Assembly: GCA_011037195.1 (NCBI GenBank)
Contig: JAAEAF010014742.1
Span: 62,001-126,000, forward strand
Direction of reading: 5' to 3'
From: Triatoma infestans
Lineage: Eukaryota; Arthropoda; Insecta; Hemiptera; Reduviidae
Length of the DNA: 64,000 nt
The translations under genes were made by a program, and so were the position numbers. The notes beneath the pieces were generated by a model. That model did no database searches. It was not told where the DNA came from and saw nothing but the letters and a program-made list of their open reading frames with translations. Of the stretch, positions 32,990 through 43,270 are shown in pieces (positions within the stretch are counted from its first letter, which is position 1; each line of letters starts with the position of its first letter).

Positions 32990-33125
32990 CTATGCCATGA
33001 TTTCGGCTATTTAGCCATTCTAAGTCGCGCGGCCCAATACAAATAGGCTACGGTGGCAACTGATGTTCGTTTAGTTGGATATCTAGGGGCACATGAGAAC
33101 AATCCCGGACGCGAACAACTTTACC
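32990..33125 (+). repeat. Dispersed repeat R2, copy 1
   Basis: It shares GGCAACTGATGTTCGTTTAG, GGACGCGAAC and GGCTATTTAGCC with 57700-57830. Function is unknown; it lies ~75 bp past the foldback element and could be part of the same larger unit. Confidence 0.55.
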
Positions 33126-33726
33126 CCTCATGTTGAAAATATATTTGTTCTTAAATAAATAAACATTATTATTTTTTTTTTAATTTAAGGCGTCAACAAC
33201 AAAGATTAATTAATTAAAAAAGTAAATTAGAAGTATTTTGAAAAAAACGTTGAAATTTTAAATTTACGCCATTAACATGCATGAATATATAAACAAATAA
33301 AATACTGACTAAATTTTGTTTCTAGTGTTTGAAATATTACAAGTTCAAAAGCTAGCAAAATTTAGAGTACCAAAGCAAATCTCATATCTACAGGACTAAC
33401 AAAATACGTAAATTATTTTTATTTTTTCAATATCTGTCAGATTTTTAACCGTTTTTGACCGTTAAAATTGATTATGACTGTGACCTTTGGCTATGATGAT
33501 AGCTATTAGTTAAATATCCACTAACTGGTGGGGAATGAACAATTCTTAAAATGCTTGGGAATTTTCATCAAGGACAAAGTTCAAGTATTAAAGGCACTGT
33601 ATCTAATCTTCTGGCTCAAAAGACATGAGATATTTTCATTTCGAAAGATTGAATACTTTTAAATTAAAAAAAAAAAAAAATACTTTTAATACTTTAATAT
33701 ATACTTTTTTAAATTGAATGCTTTTA
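33126..33726. other. AT-rich stretch, nothing recognised
   Basis: A T-run followed by AATTTAAGGCGTCAACA at 33170-33200 resembles the 3' tip of SINE family 3 and may be a very short remnant. Confidence 0.35.
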
Positions 33727-33730
33727 AACT

Positions 33731-34032
33731 TGTAGCAGCAACCAAAAAGAGTAACGAGTAAAACCCAAAACCACTCTTTCGGACTGGAGTGGGAGAAACT
33801 GTATAAATATAGCGATGGACAGTCCATAAAAATACAGTTGAATTCAGTTCAATAAATCCAATCACTACTTGTCATTTTCATACCACTCTACCTTAAAACA
33901 TTTCTCTATTGTAAAGTCCAGGCAGTCTGTATCACTTAATTAAATATATTTGTTAACCAGTGTTAACCAAGTCTTCTTCTTATATTATCAACCAGCCCTA
34001 AATTCTCTCCACCTAAAACACCATCCATTATA
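33731..34032 (+). mobile_element. Solo LTR, 302 bp
   Basis: TGTAGCAGC...CCATTATA is flanked by TSD AACT (33727-33730, 34033-34036). It includes GGACTGGAGTGGGAGAAACT, a TATA box in CTGTATAAATATAGCG near 33800 and TTGTAAAGTCCAGGCAGTCT near 33910. It is closely related to 46711-47007 and 49291-49614. Confidence 0.85.
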
Positions 34033-34374
34033 AACTCTTAAATTACTTTGTATTGGCCCAAAACAATAATTGTCTGTTATCTTAAGTTTGGCCGTCTTAA
34101 AATGTGTAATCCTTTCATTTACAATAATGTTCAGCTAACCTGTGCTAATTCCTTTGTTTATTTAGAGATACCCCTGCTTTCATCAGGGAAATTTATTAAA
34201 ACTTCTGATTATTTTTTTTTAATTAAAAAAGGTAAATTGACATTCCAAGAATTATGGAATTTCTAAAGACATATAAATCAAACACATGGGAATCTAAAGT
34301 ATTATTATTTATTTAATTTATTCGTCACAAGTGTTATCCTTTACGATTTTTAAGTATGGGCTGTGAACAATTAG

Positions 34375-35230
34375 AGAATTTTATTAGGTGTTATTGGCGG
34401 AACAAGTAGCGCTAAGCTTTCTTCCAAAGTACCACTTTAGTACAACATAATATCTATGTATAATGGATGTGAGAAGGAGAGAAAAAGAATTAGAGAGAAT
34501 GAATTTAGGAATGAGACTAGAAATAAACTATATGATATGCTAAACGCTGTATAATAAATAGAACACACAAACTGCAAGGACTATACAGTTGAACAGAAGT
34601 TAGGTAGCGAGAGAAATATAAAGAGACAGACTGGCTGAGTTATTAGAAATAAATAGATTGGTTGCTGCCTGAATGTATTGATGTAGAAACTGTCCTGAAT
34701 TGTTATGCTGTCGCTCTATAAATATAAATGGACTTCTCCCTCCCTAGTAGGTGGGGAGTAACTAACGTTTTATTCATTTAATGTCTGCTTCTTCGCTTTT
34801 CGGATTTTATGAATCTTTAATGATTTGGATCCCATTACATGTATAATATGACACAACATTAGAAGCGTAGCTAGAATTCCAAATATGAAGAAAATCCAGA
34901 TAACCGGAAGTGCAAGTTTTTGAGGTTATTGGAAATTAGCAACTGGAAAATAGCTAGAACGATCTTTTTTAAACTTGGAGTGCTTACTGCCCTGATAAAA
35001 AAAAATTGATCAATTTAATTTGAAATTTTTGCTATGAAAATTGATTTTAGGCCTCTGGAATTTGTGGCGTTAAATTTCAAATGCTACGGAGTTGGCTCAC
35101 TGTTATTGGCATTTTCCTCTGGACTACAATGTAATCATTCCATTAGCTCTCTATTTACGTTAGGACAATTGTGTAAGATTTGATATTTTTGACAAATGAA
35201 GGAAATTTGTCTCAGTGTTTTACATAAAAA
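34375..35230 (+). mobile_element. HINE-like fragment interrupted by a solo LTR
   Basis: Left piece: CTTTCTTCCAAAGTACCAC. Right piece: GAATTCCAAATATGAAGAAA, ATAACCGGAAGTGCAAG, AACGATCTTTTTTAAACTTG and finally TTGTCTCAGTGTTTTACA, a degraded 3' end. The LTR at 34461-34839 splits the copy. Confidence 0.6.
34461..34839 (-). mobile_element. Solo LTR, 379 bp, minus orientation
   Basis: On the minus strand it starts TGTAATGGGATCC and ends CACATCCATTA, with TSD TGTA (plus strand 34457-34460 and 34840-34843). A CTCTATAAATATAAATGG stretch near 34715 and GCAAGGACTATACAG near 34583 correspond to the TATA and AAAGTCC regions of related LTRs. Confidence 0.75.
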
Positions 35231-35735
35231 TAAGAGAATAGAAATATTTTAGACTTTAAATATCAATAAATAATATATTTTAGTTCAGTATCTTTGCATT
35301 AGACATTTGTAGAAAAGAATCAACTTCTCTCTTACTAAATGTATTTCTGATATTCTAATTATGCAGTAGTCTTTATATGTCTGTAATTCCCTAATTGATC
35401 AGTTTTTTTTATTGCTATAAATAATGCATTCTATTCCTATTAAGTTTTATTTATTAAATGTTTACTCCTCTATTAAATCATGACTTGCTTATTCTTCTTT
35501 TAATACTATCTTTTTATACTATTATTACAATTTTAAAACCGTTGGAAATATATTTTATTGTTATTTATTTAAAGGAGATTATTTAATTTTTCATCTCATA
35601 TTATTTACTCTCTAATTAATTGAGTGTGTACGTATATCTTACAGACCAAAGCTATTTCAATTAGGGATTTAAGATTTTATAAAATATATTAATTTGACTT
35701 GATTTGTATATGCTCTGCCCACACACGCGCACGTA
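35231..35735. other. AT-rich stretch, nothing recognised
   Basis: No feature found. Confidence 0.35.
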
Positions 35736-35741
35736 TATATA

Positions 35742-36615
35742 CGAGCGTCATTCAATAAGTAACGAGACAAATCGCCTAGCTCAGATACGGTTTGTATAAT
35801 CAATACAATAGTTCAGTGCGCGTCAGGTTGGCATCCTTGTACTTAATTTCTCATCAGCTGTTCGAGAGTATTTGGTTAGCATAACCTCAAATGTATTCAG
35901 TTAACAATGGCGAGTCCGCTCGAACATTGCACCTCGAAAGAACAACGCTTAGTGATTAGATTTTTAGTTGCAGAGGGTTTCAGAGGTAGTGAAATCCACG
36001 AAAGAATGTTGAAAGTGTATGGGAATAATTGTTTGAACCGTTCGAAATTTTACAAATGGGTAGAACAGTTTAAAACTGGCCATGTAAGTGTCTGTGACGA
36101 GCAACGAAGTGGACGACCGGTTGATGTTGCAATTTCCACCCACGAATCTCGCATTAACGCTGAATTCAAGACAACAGGCGTATTACTGTTGAACTGATAG
36201 CTGCAAAAGTGCAGGCGAGTGTTGGAACTGTTCAGTACTCATTATTCAGAATGAGCTGCAGTACAAGAAAAATTTGTACGAAATGGGTTCCAAGACAACT
36301 TTCGGACTCCCACAAAGAAAGTGGGGTGGGAGATCCTTCTACAGCCCAGACCTCGTCCCATCGGACTTCCATTTGTTTGGACTCCTTAAAGAGGCTTATT
36401 CCAATAAAGAAGTTAATAATCAGGTGCAAAAGTGGCTTCGAGATCAACCCAAAGAATTTTATGCCAGAGGCATACACAAATTAGAAGAACGATTGGACAA
36501 GTGTATAAGTATTGCTGGGGACTGTGTTGTGAAAAGTAGCCTAACTTTTGAAATGATTAAATAAATCATTTTTGAGTTACAGCGATTTGTCTCGTTACTT
36601 ATTGATTGGCATTCG
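35742..36615 (+). mobile_element. Internally deleted mariner-like element with both TIRs
   Basis: The ends CGAGCGTCATTCAATAAGTA and, inverted, CGAATGCCAATCAATAAGTA continue into an identical ACGAGACAAATCGC and are flanked by TA (35740-35741, 36616-36617). Inside, 35907-36180 encodes the mariner helix-turn-helix region (KEQRLVIRFLVAEGFRGSEI; FYKWVEQFKTGHVSVCDEQR; SGRP). A one-base loss near 36180 shifts the frame into ELIAAKVQASVGTVQ and KWVPRQLSDSHKE. The next recognisable part is YSPDLVPSDFHLFGLLKEA, containing the third catalytic Asp, through to the C-terminus ending at 36564. The first two catalytic Asp residues (GDE and HDNA segments) are missing, a deletion of roughly 0.4 kb. At 874 bp it can only be moved by a transposase in trans. 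Confidence 0.85.
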
Positions 36616-36617
36616 TA

Positions 36618-36879
36618 TATAAAAACTTTTTAGAGCACTTTCTAAAAAGTCATTTTATTTGATCACATGATATTAAAAATATTTTCTTTTTTTAAAAAAC
36701 TCAATTTCGAAAATTTGACAATCGTGTAATAATTACTGTTTAAGAAATAATAAAAAGCTTTTATTTAAATGAAAAAACTTTTAATTGGTTGAAAATCTGT
36801 GTAGAACAGTAACACGATTTGAATAGAAAAAGTGCTAATTTAATTATAAAAGAGGTCTCTTAATTTGGTTGAAAACAAA
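36618..36879. other. AT-rich stretch
   Basis: It contains a short minus-strand HINE scrap (CTCAATTTCGAAAATTTGAC near 36700). Confidence 0.4.
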
Positions 36880-37378
36880 TTAACTTTCTCTTATTGAAGT
36901 TAACACACAATTTTCATTGATAAGTTTTTAGTTAATCCTGGAATTTTTACACATTTTTTACTTACTTTTAAAATAGAGCTTGTGGGTGGGGGTACATATT
37001 GGTTCTCAGCCCACAGCATTGCGTCACGGATGGTTCCAAAGACTTGTAAACTAACATCAAAGATTCCCTAGTACCTCAGGGATTTATATCTGTGTAGTTA
37101 GCAGCATGATTGGTTACGCAAAAATCATTGGAACCATTTAACGTAATATGAAGTTTGTGAGCGTCTAGCGATATTTCGTCTTTGAGATATTTTGTTCACA
37201 TATACACACCCACAAACATATTCCCACGTTCATATACCAGGTCCCCTTGCCAAAAAACTTATTCTTTTAGTATTCAGAACCTCAAAGCACATGATTCTTC
37301 GGTATAATCTAATTTTTGGAAAAATCTAACCAGATCGCATTATAATATAGTTTCTCATAAAGAAGTAAGAGAAAGTAA
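36880..37378 (-). mobile_element. Diverged HINE-like fragment
   Basis: The right end reads GAAGTAAGAGAAAGTAAAAA (the 5' head inverted), preceded by ATTTTGTTCACATATACACA and GAACCTCAAAGCACATG, matching the head-proximal third of the family. The remainder is degenerate. Confidence 0.55.
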
Positions 37379-37410
37379 AAAAAAAAAAAAATGTTTAATT
37401 TAGTTGGATG

Positions 37411-38383
37411 AAAAAAAATCTGGTGTGAAACACTCACACAACTTTCTCTTACTCCAGTTCTCAAAATTATAATTGACAAATTTTATAGTTCGTGTACCAA
37501 ATTTAATGCAATTTGTCGAAAACTGAAAAAAACTATTCAGTAAAAGCGCATTTCCGGTTTACTGATTTTCTTCACACCCGGAATTTTGGCCAACTATTTA
37601 TTTCTAATTAATTTCATTTGGATGATAGAGTTGTATAATCAAGTATAATATCACTTTAGAGGAAGCTGTAACCCTACCCCTCTCCTAAAAGTGCCCTTAA
37701 ATGAATTTTCCCAGAGAAATGTTTTATATAAAAGTTGTAGATCTTTGAATGTGTAGTTTCAAGAAAATCGTCGGGGCCATTTTTGAGAAAATCGCGAAAA
37801 AGTGAAAAAATCATATTTAGTAAAGTGTTAAAACAAAAGCACTTCCGGTTTTCCGATTTTTCTCAAACTCGGAATTTCAACAACATATTTAATTCTAATT
37901 AACATTATTTAAATGACCGAATTGTGTAATAACCTGAAATAACACTTTAGAGGGTAACCTAACCCCACCCCTCCCCCAGAAGGGCCCTTAAATCAATTTT
38001 CCCAGAGAAATGTTTCAAATAAAAGTTGTAGCTCCTTGTATATGTAGTTGATGTATCAAGTTTAAAGAAAATCCTTGGAGCCATTTTTGAGAAAAACGCA
38101 AAAAAGTAAAAAAGTCAACTAGTAAAGTGGTACTTCCGGTTGAGGAATTTTGACAGATAACGCACAGTCAGATCGCATGGTGATACCTAAACGGAATATT
38201 AAGTTTCAGTTTTCTACAGTTTTTCGTTTTTGAGCTATGCTGTTCACACACAAACAGACCATTTGCTAAAAACCACTTTTTTGGACTCAGGGGACCTCAA
38301 AACGGAATTTCCGGTGAAAACTCGATATCGAAAATTTGACACGATTACAATACTTCCTCTTACTAAGTAAGAGAAAGAAAAAA
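37411..38383 (-). mobile_element. Complete HINE-like element
   Basis: Plus-strand reading: AATCTGGTGTGAAACACTC and ACAACTTTCTCTTACTCC at the left, then three inverted internal repeats (CATTTCCGG 37550, CACTTCCGG 37840, TACTTCCGG 38130), AACTCGATATCGAAAATTTG, and ACTAAGTAAGAGAAAGAAAA at the right. Length 973 bp with no long microsatellite (ACACACAAACAGACC only). It closely matches 25031-26050 in reverse complement. Confidence 0.8.
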
Positions 38384-39756
38384 GGTTTCATTTGTCAGAA
38401 AAATGCCATGTAATCACACATAATTTATTGATAATTTTCAATAAATATAATTGAATAAAGGCCTACTCTAAAATCTCCAAATTGAGTTTTATCGAACGTA
38501 TTTGTATATGGTTATATGAGTACGTAAAAATTATAGAAAGTTGTAAAGAAAAACATTATAGCAAAAACGAAAAAAAAAATTCTAATTAAATATATGATTT
38601 CTCTGGTAACACAGAATTCCAAGTTTAAATTGTCTATAATAATAGATCTCTCTAGTTTCCTCTTCAGTTAAGAGAAAGTAAAATAGTAAAGAAAAAAACA
38701 ATCGTTGCTTTGGAATGGTTGGTAATAGGATTAAGGTAATTGTACTTTATATTCATTAGGATCAACTGAATGAGTTCAAAAAAACATTTGTCAATTTTGT
38801 TTTTTTTAATTTATTTAATAAGGCACTCAGAATTTTAAAGCAACGTTAGTCAAATGAGAATTCAGAGCATGTAAAACTTGATAGGAGATGCTTTACAAAT
38901 GGAGGTAATAACATAATATTAAATACTATTAAAGTATATTAAACGTATTATTAAGAAAAATACCTTGTAGCAAAACCGATATATCTTTTAAACCGAATTT
39001 TGACGGAAACCTTTGTATCATATATTCTCTGGTAACAAAACTTCAAGTTCTAAATTGTCTGTAATAATAGACGATTTCATTTTTGAGTAATCCAGTAATT
39101 AATCTATTATGTAATATTATTGGTAAGTTGCTAAGTGGAAGAAAGATTGTTCTGGGGTAAGCGGCGTTTTATTGTGGTAGAGTTGTATGGGTTAGTGAGG
39201 GAAGAAAGTCTTTGGATAAGCAGGGTTAGGATAGTTGAACGTGGGAGGCATGGATTTTTTGAATAACGCGATTTTATTAGCTAATGGAGAAAAGGATTTC
39301 GAGGTCACTGTGATATGGGGTTAGATTTGGTAATTTTACCGAAGATTTTTGATTGGTAAGATTGGATAAGATAGGAGTTGAAATAATTGGTTGAATCCCC
39401 AAGACTCATTTCGTAGTATGTCCTAAAAAATTTATAGTAGTATTGTATAAATGTAATGGATGTTGAATATGTGGTTGGGTCCGCAATGCTGGATTAACAT
39501 CTATGATTTTATCCGTCATATTTATGTTTCATTATGTTGGATCTGACCGATGTCGGATTTTCATCCATCGAAGAGTAAAGTTTGCATTCGATTCATGTAG
39601 AGAGCGGACTTAAACTACATATATATATTTATATCACAAACGACACTGGTTAATTGTTCGTCGGAAGAATATATTGAGGATCTATGCCTAAGCTACCTGC
39701 GTGATTTTGTAGCGTTTGAAGGGTTTTGTTGTGACTTATATACTAGGGAAGTAGAA
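38384..39756. other. Stretch with a G-rich unrecognised segment
   Basis: 38460-38690 may hold a very decayed HINE scrap ending AGTTAAGAGAAAGTAAAATA. 39110-39640 is G-richer on the plus strand but has no open frame or repeat signature I could identify. Confidence 0.35.
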
Positions 39757-40020
39757 ATATGTTTAGAAAGCTTCCAACGTTTCAAACGGATTTTGTTGAA
39801 GACTTAATCTGCTGCAACAAAATTATTGAGGTTTTTTTTCTTTCCCAGATCTATTTATTAGAAAGCTTCCAACGTTTCAAACGGATTTTGTTGAAGACTT
39901 AATCTGCTGCAACAATATGTTTAGAAAGCTTCCAACGTTTCAAACGGATTTTGTTGAAGACTTAATCTGCTGCAACAAAATTATTGAGGTTTTTTTTCTT
40001 TCCCAGATCTATTTATTAGA
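39757..40020. repeat. Tandem repeat with GAAACGTTGG modules
   Basis: Two essentially identical ~104-bp units (39757-39860 and 39916-40019) are separated by a 54-bp partial unit (39861-39914). Each contains, on the minus strand, CTTCAACAAAATCCG and TTTGAAACGTTGG. The arrangement is a duplication of one unit plus a truncated one and resembles the 12.7-13.4 kb insertion in having a stem-loop followed by GAAACGTTGG. Confidence 0.75.
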
Positions 40021-40611
40021 TTTTCTGTCACAATTTGATAAGTGAGGATTGTATTATTGTTCGTACACTGCTTTTTGAAGGTGTCGAAGTAGATTTTCGC
40101 ATGACCCGTTTTAATTTAAAAATTAAAATTTTCTAATTTATCCTCTTCTTATCAACCGGAGAGAACACTATAACTGTTTAATTGGCCTACAAAGGTATTT
40201 ATGTCACAATTATGTGAATACCGTCGAATACCGGTGAATTATTAATCATTTGTATATTTCTAATGTTAACGGGATCAAGGGCATTGCATTTGTTTAACAA
40301 GTATACAATTGCTTCGTTCGCGTTTTTTTCCTGCCATCGATGTCGTATGTGAACACACTTTGTTTTGTATTTTTGATGGACTCTCTTTTAATACAATTAA
40401 TTTGCCACTTATTGGGAGAATGTTTTCTTTGAGATAATATCGGCTCAGTTCTTCATAAAGTGTTGATAAAGATAAGAAAACAGTAAATGTATGTAAAATA
40501 GAAAAAATACAAACAAAAAAATTATTTAATGAAATTCTTAATTGAAAAGAATTTATAAAAATGACAATGACTTACGCTTTTGCTTCAGAGCGAATTTCTT
40601 ATACGCTGCTA
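40021..40611. other. AT-rich stretch, nothing recognised
   Basis: No feature found. Confidence 0.35.
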
Positions 40612-40975
40612 TCCAATGAGGGAAGTTTTTGGGGGTTAGTCAAAAGAGAAATGACTTAGATTAATTAAAGTTAGACTTACTGAACCCTGTTTGTATTAAC
40701 TGCATATAATAAATACTACATGGACTTTACACTGTAATCTTTCAGAGTTTGAATGTGGTAGCGTGAGAAGAGAGTGACAGGCTGACTGGCAGAGTGACGG
40801 TATGAGAATGAAATACCCTTTTAATACAGGAGGCTAGATTAGTTCCTATTCTCTTTAACTTCTCCTCCCAATGCTTTCCTTAGTTTGCCCCCTCTACGAG
40901 CTTGAGGGAGAACTGTAAAGCACTTGTGTAGTGGGGAGTTTTAGGTCTGATTCGTTCATGATTCGACCCATTACA
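40612..40975 (-). mobile_element. Probable solo LTR, minus orientation
   Basis: The right end ATTCGACCCATTACA parallels GGATCCCATTACA of the LTR at 34461-34839, and TACATGGACTTTACACTGTA (40717-40736) is the complement of the TGTAAAGTCC motif shared by this LTR group. The left boundary and TSD were not resolved. The ORF at 40894-41106 runs across the right end and is not a gene. Confidence 0.5.
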
Positions 40976-42395
40976 TAAATAAGTCTTATTTTCAAGAGTT
41001 TCTTAAGTTTAAATTTGAGAATTGTAGTAAGAGAGAAAGTCTTTGTTAAGGTTTCGGACTCAGCTAAGGGAAGCGATGTTTTCGCTTCTTTTTTTTTGTC
41101 GCACATTATTAAGGATAATGTATATTATTATTATGGACCAGCAGGAAGATTACAACTCGAAGTACTTAGAAAAAAAGTGATTTAATTCATTTTTTTTTTG
41201 TTTCCATATTTTCTAATCAGCTAGCTAAAGACATTTAATTCTTTCAAAATATTAGCTGATACAAACCAAAAAGAATAACATTGCCAAAGGCAGTACTAAA
41301 GAATACAAATAAAGATATTCTACTTGTATCGATTAGGTAGAAAGAGATGTTATAAGTATATCAGAGTATCATTGTAGGGGACTAAAGAACTGTACAGAGA
41401 GAGGCTAAGGTTTCTTAATAAAGTCCAAAGTGTCGTCCTCTTTTCCGGGAATCATCCTCTCTTTGAAGAGATTGCCTGACCTAAATCCTACTTTTATCAT
41501 TCTCTCTGTGTTTATTTTACAAGTTATAAAACAAACTTTGACGGTGAAAGTCTTGGTTTGATGTTCTCAATTAGTTGTCGCCATGGTAATTTGTGCCTTT
41601 AAAATTTTGACTGAGGTTTATATTATTGTATATGTATTATGCAATGTTTTTTTTTCTCACTCATTCTCTTTATTCTCTGTTTCAAAACTATTTATATTTA
41701 TATTTGAATGAAAAAAAGTGAAACCATAGTTTTACCTTGTAACTTATACGTATAAATAAGAAAAGTGTGTTACATTGTAAAAGTTAGCTGCATCATATTT
41801 GTTGTCCATAATCCCGATGTATTGTTTATGTTAGACCAAGTGTATATATATGTGTCCCCTGTTATTTTATACTTTACAATTTTCCTTTGTAAAGTTTATA
41901 TATATATGAGTTATATATTACCAGTATGAAGTAAGAGAACTGGGTCATATTCTATCCTATGTTAACTAGTAAAATACAGGTAAAATAACGCACAAACGCG
42001 CTCACACATGTATAAAATTATTATTATTATACGATATATTGAGAATATTTTATGATGATACGCAATGACCTCTATATATCTTCTTTTATGTTTTTGGTAT
42101 TGCTTTCATCTTTCATCAAATTTAATATTATCAAAAACCATATACAAAAGTTCTTTTTTGCTTTATTTTTTTTTTGCTTTACACTGCTTTATATCTCATA
42201 TATTTGTCCTCATTTTTCTAGATATAATATTATTGATCGATCAGTAGTTCTGTATGTTGTGTTGTTTTTATTTAACGTTTTCTTTTAATAAGTTATTATT
42301 TTTTTAAACTATTTTATGTTAAGTTAATTATTGCATTTCTTTTTAAAGAGCCACTTCAGTATAATGTATAGTTTTGCCACTTTTATAATATTAAT
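40976..42395. other. AT-rich stretch, nothing recognised
   Basis: 41340-41530 carries TTAATAAAGTCCAAAGTGTC and could be another decayed LTR, but no ends or TSD are visible. The ORFs at 42052-42288 are hydrophobic low-complexity translations in poly-T-rich DNA. Confidence 0.35.
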
Positions 42396-43081
42396 TGTAA
42401 TATGAATGATACTGGGGGGGGGGGTAAATTAAATATGTTAATTAATTATTATAATTCATAATTGAAATCTTCTCTAAAGGGATTTCGTGAGGTCTGTGTT
42501 TATACAGAAGTTGAAGAGGATGAAAAAACAACTAAATATATAGATTCAAAAAATATATAATTAAATAAACAAAATATATGTCAAAATACGAGTAAGTAAA
42601 GATCATAATATTGTGATACAACAACATAAGTGTCTTGTCATTTGGGATAATTGCATGTGTAACTTACATATTTTACACAGTTTCTAACTTGATGAAGGTT
42701 GGGTTTCTTGGGGGCCCTTCCACCACTCACTACTGTAACATCGCTTGTCCTGATGACAGGTTTCAGTCTTTTTACTGAACCCTGAAGTTAATTGTAACTG
42801 AACCCTCTCCCTAAAAGGGTCCAGCTTATATATTCTACCTCCACCCCGGGGAAACTGAGAAGAGGGAAATTCCCTTTGTCCTAAATAAATGTAGTAAGGG
42901 TAGGCCAGGTATTTCTGACTCAACTAACTGTTTCTTTTGTGCCTTCCAACCTTCAAAAAACCCAAATTTATAAATATATACATCGGAAAAATTCCTTACT
43001 TTACAATCATAAAATATATAACAAGGAATATATTTCGATACAATTTACATTTATTAATTCGCTCAAAGATGTACACATTAA
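42396..43081 (-). mobile_element. Solo LTR (second family), copy 2
   Basis: It is homologous to 18958-19587 through CGTGAGGTCTGTGTTTATAC, CATAAGTGTCTTGTCATTTG, GGGTTTCTTGGG and CTACCTCCACCCCGGGGAAA. It starts TGTAATATGAATG and ends GTACACATTAA; TAAT directly outside both ends (42392-42395, 43082-43085) is a candidate TSD. A minus-strand TATATAAGCTGG lies near 42828. A 12-base G run at 42414-42425 is a local expansion. Confidence 0.65.
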
Positions 43082-43082
43082 T

Positions 43083-43270
43083 AATATACATTGTAACCAT
43101 TGATAGAATTTTGTTAACAGGAAGTATGTCTACGTACTTAATAGATTTTCGAGTTTTCTCGAAAAACTGCTACAATTTTCTTTAAATTTGAAATTGCACA
43201 GATAAAAACGTACCACTTTTATTTGAAACATTTTCCAAAATAAAAAGATTTTAGAGAGCTTTTGTGTGTG
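43083..43270 (+). mobile_element. HINE-like fragment
   Basis: ACAATTTTCTTTAAATTTG, CGTACCACTTTTATTTGAAA and CATTTTCCAAAAT match an internal repeat; a short GTGTGTGTGT plus G run follows. Confidence 0.5.
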
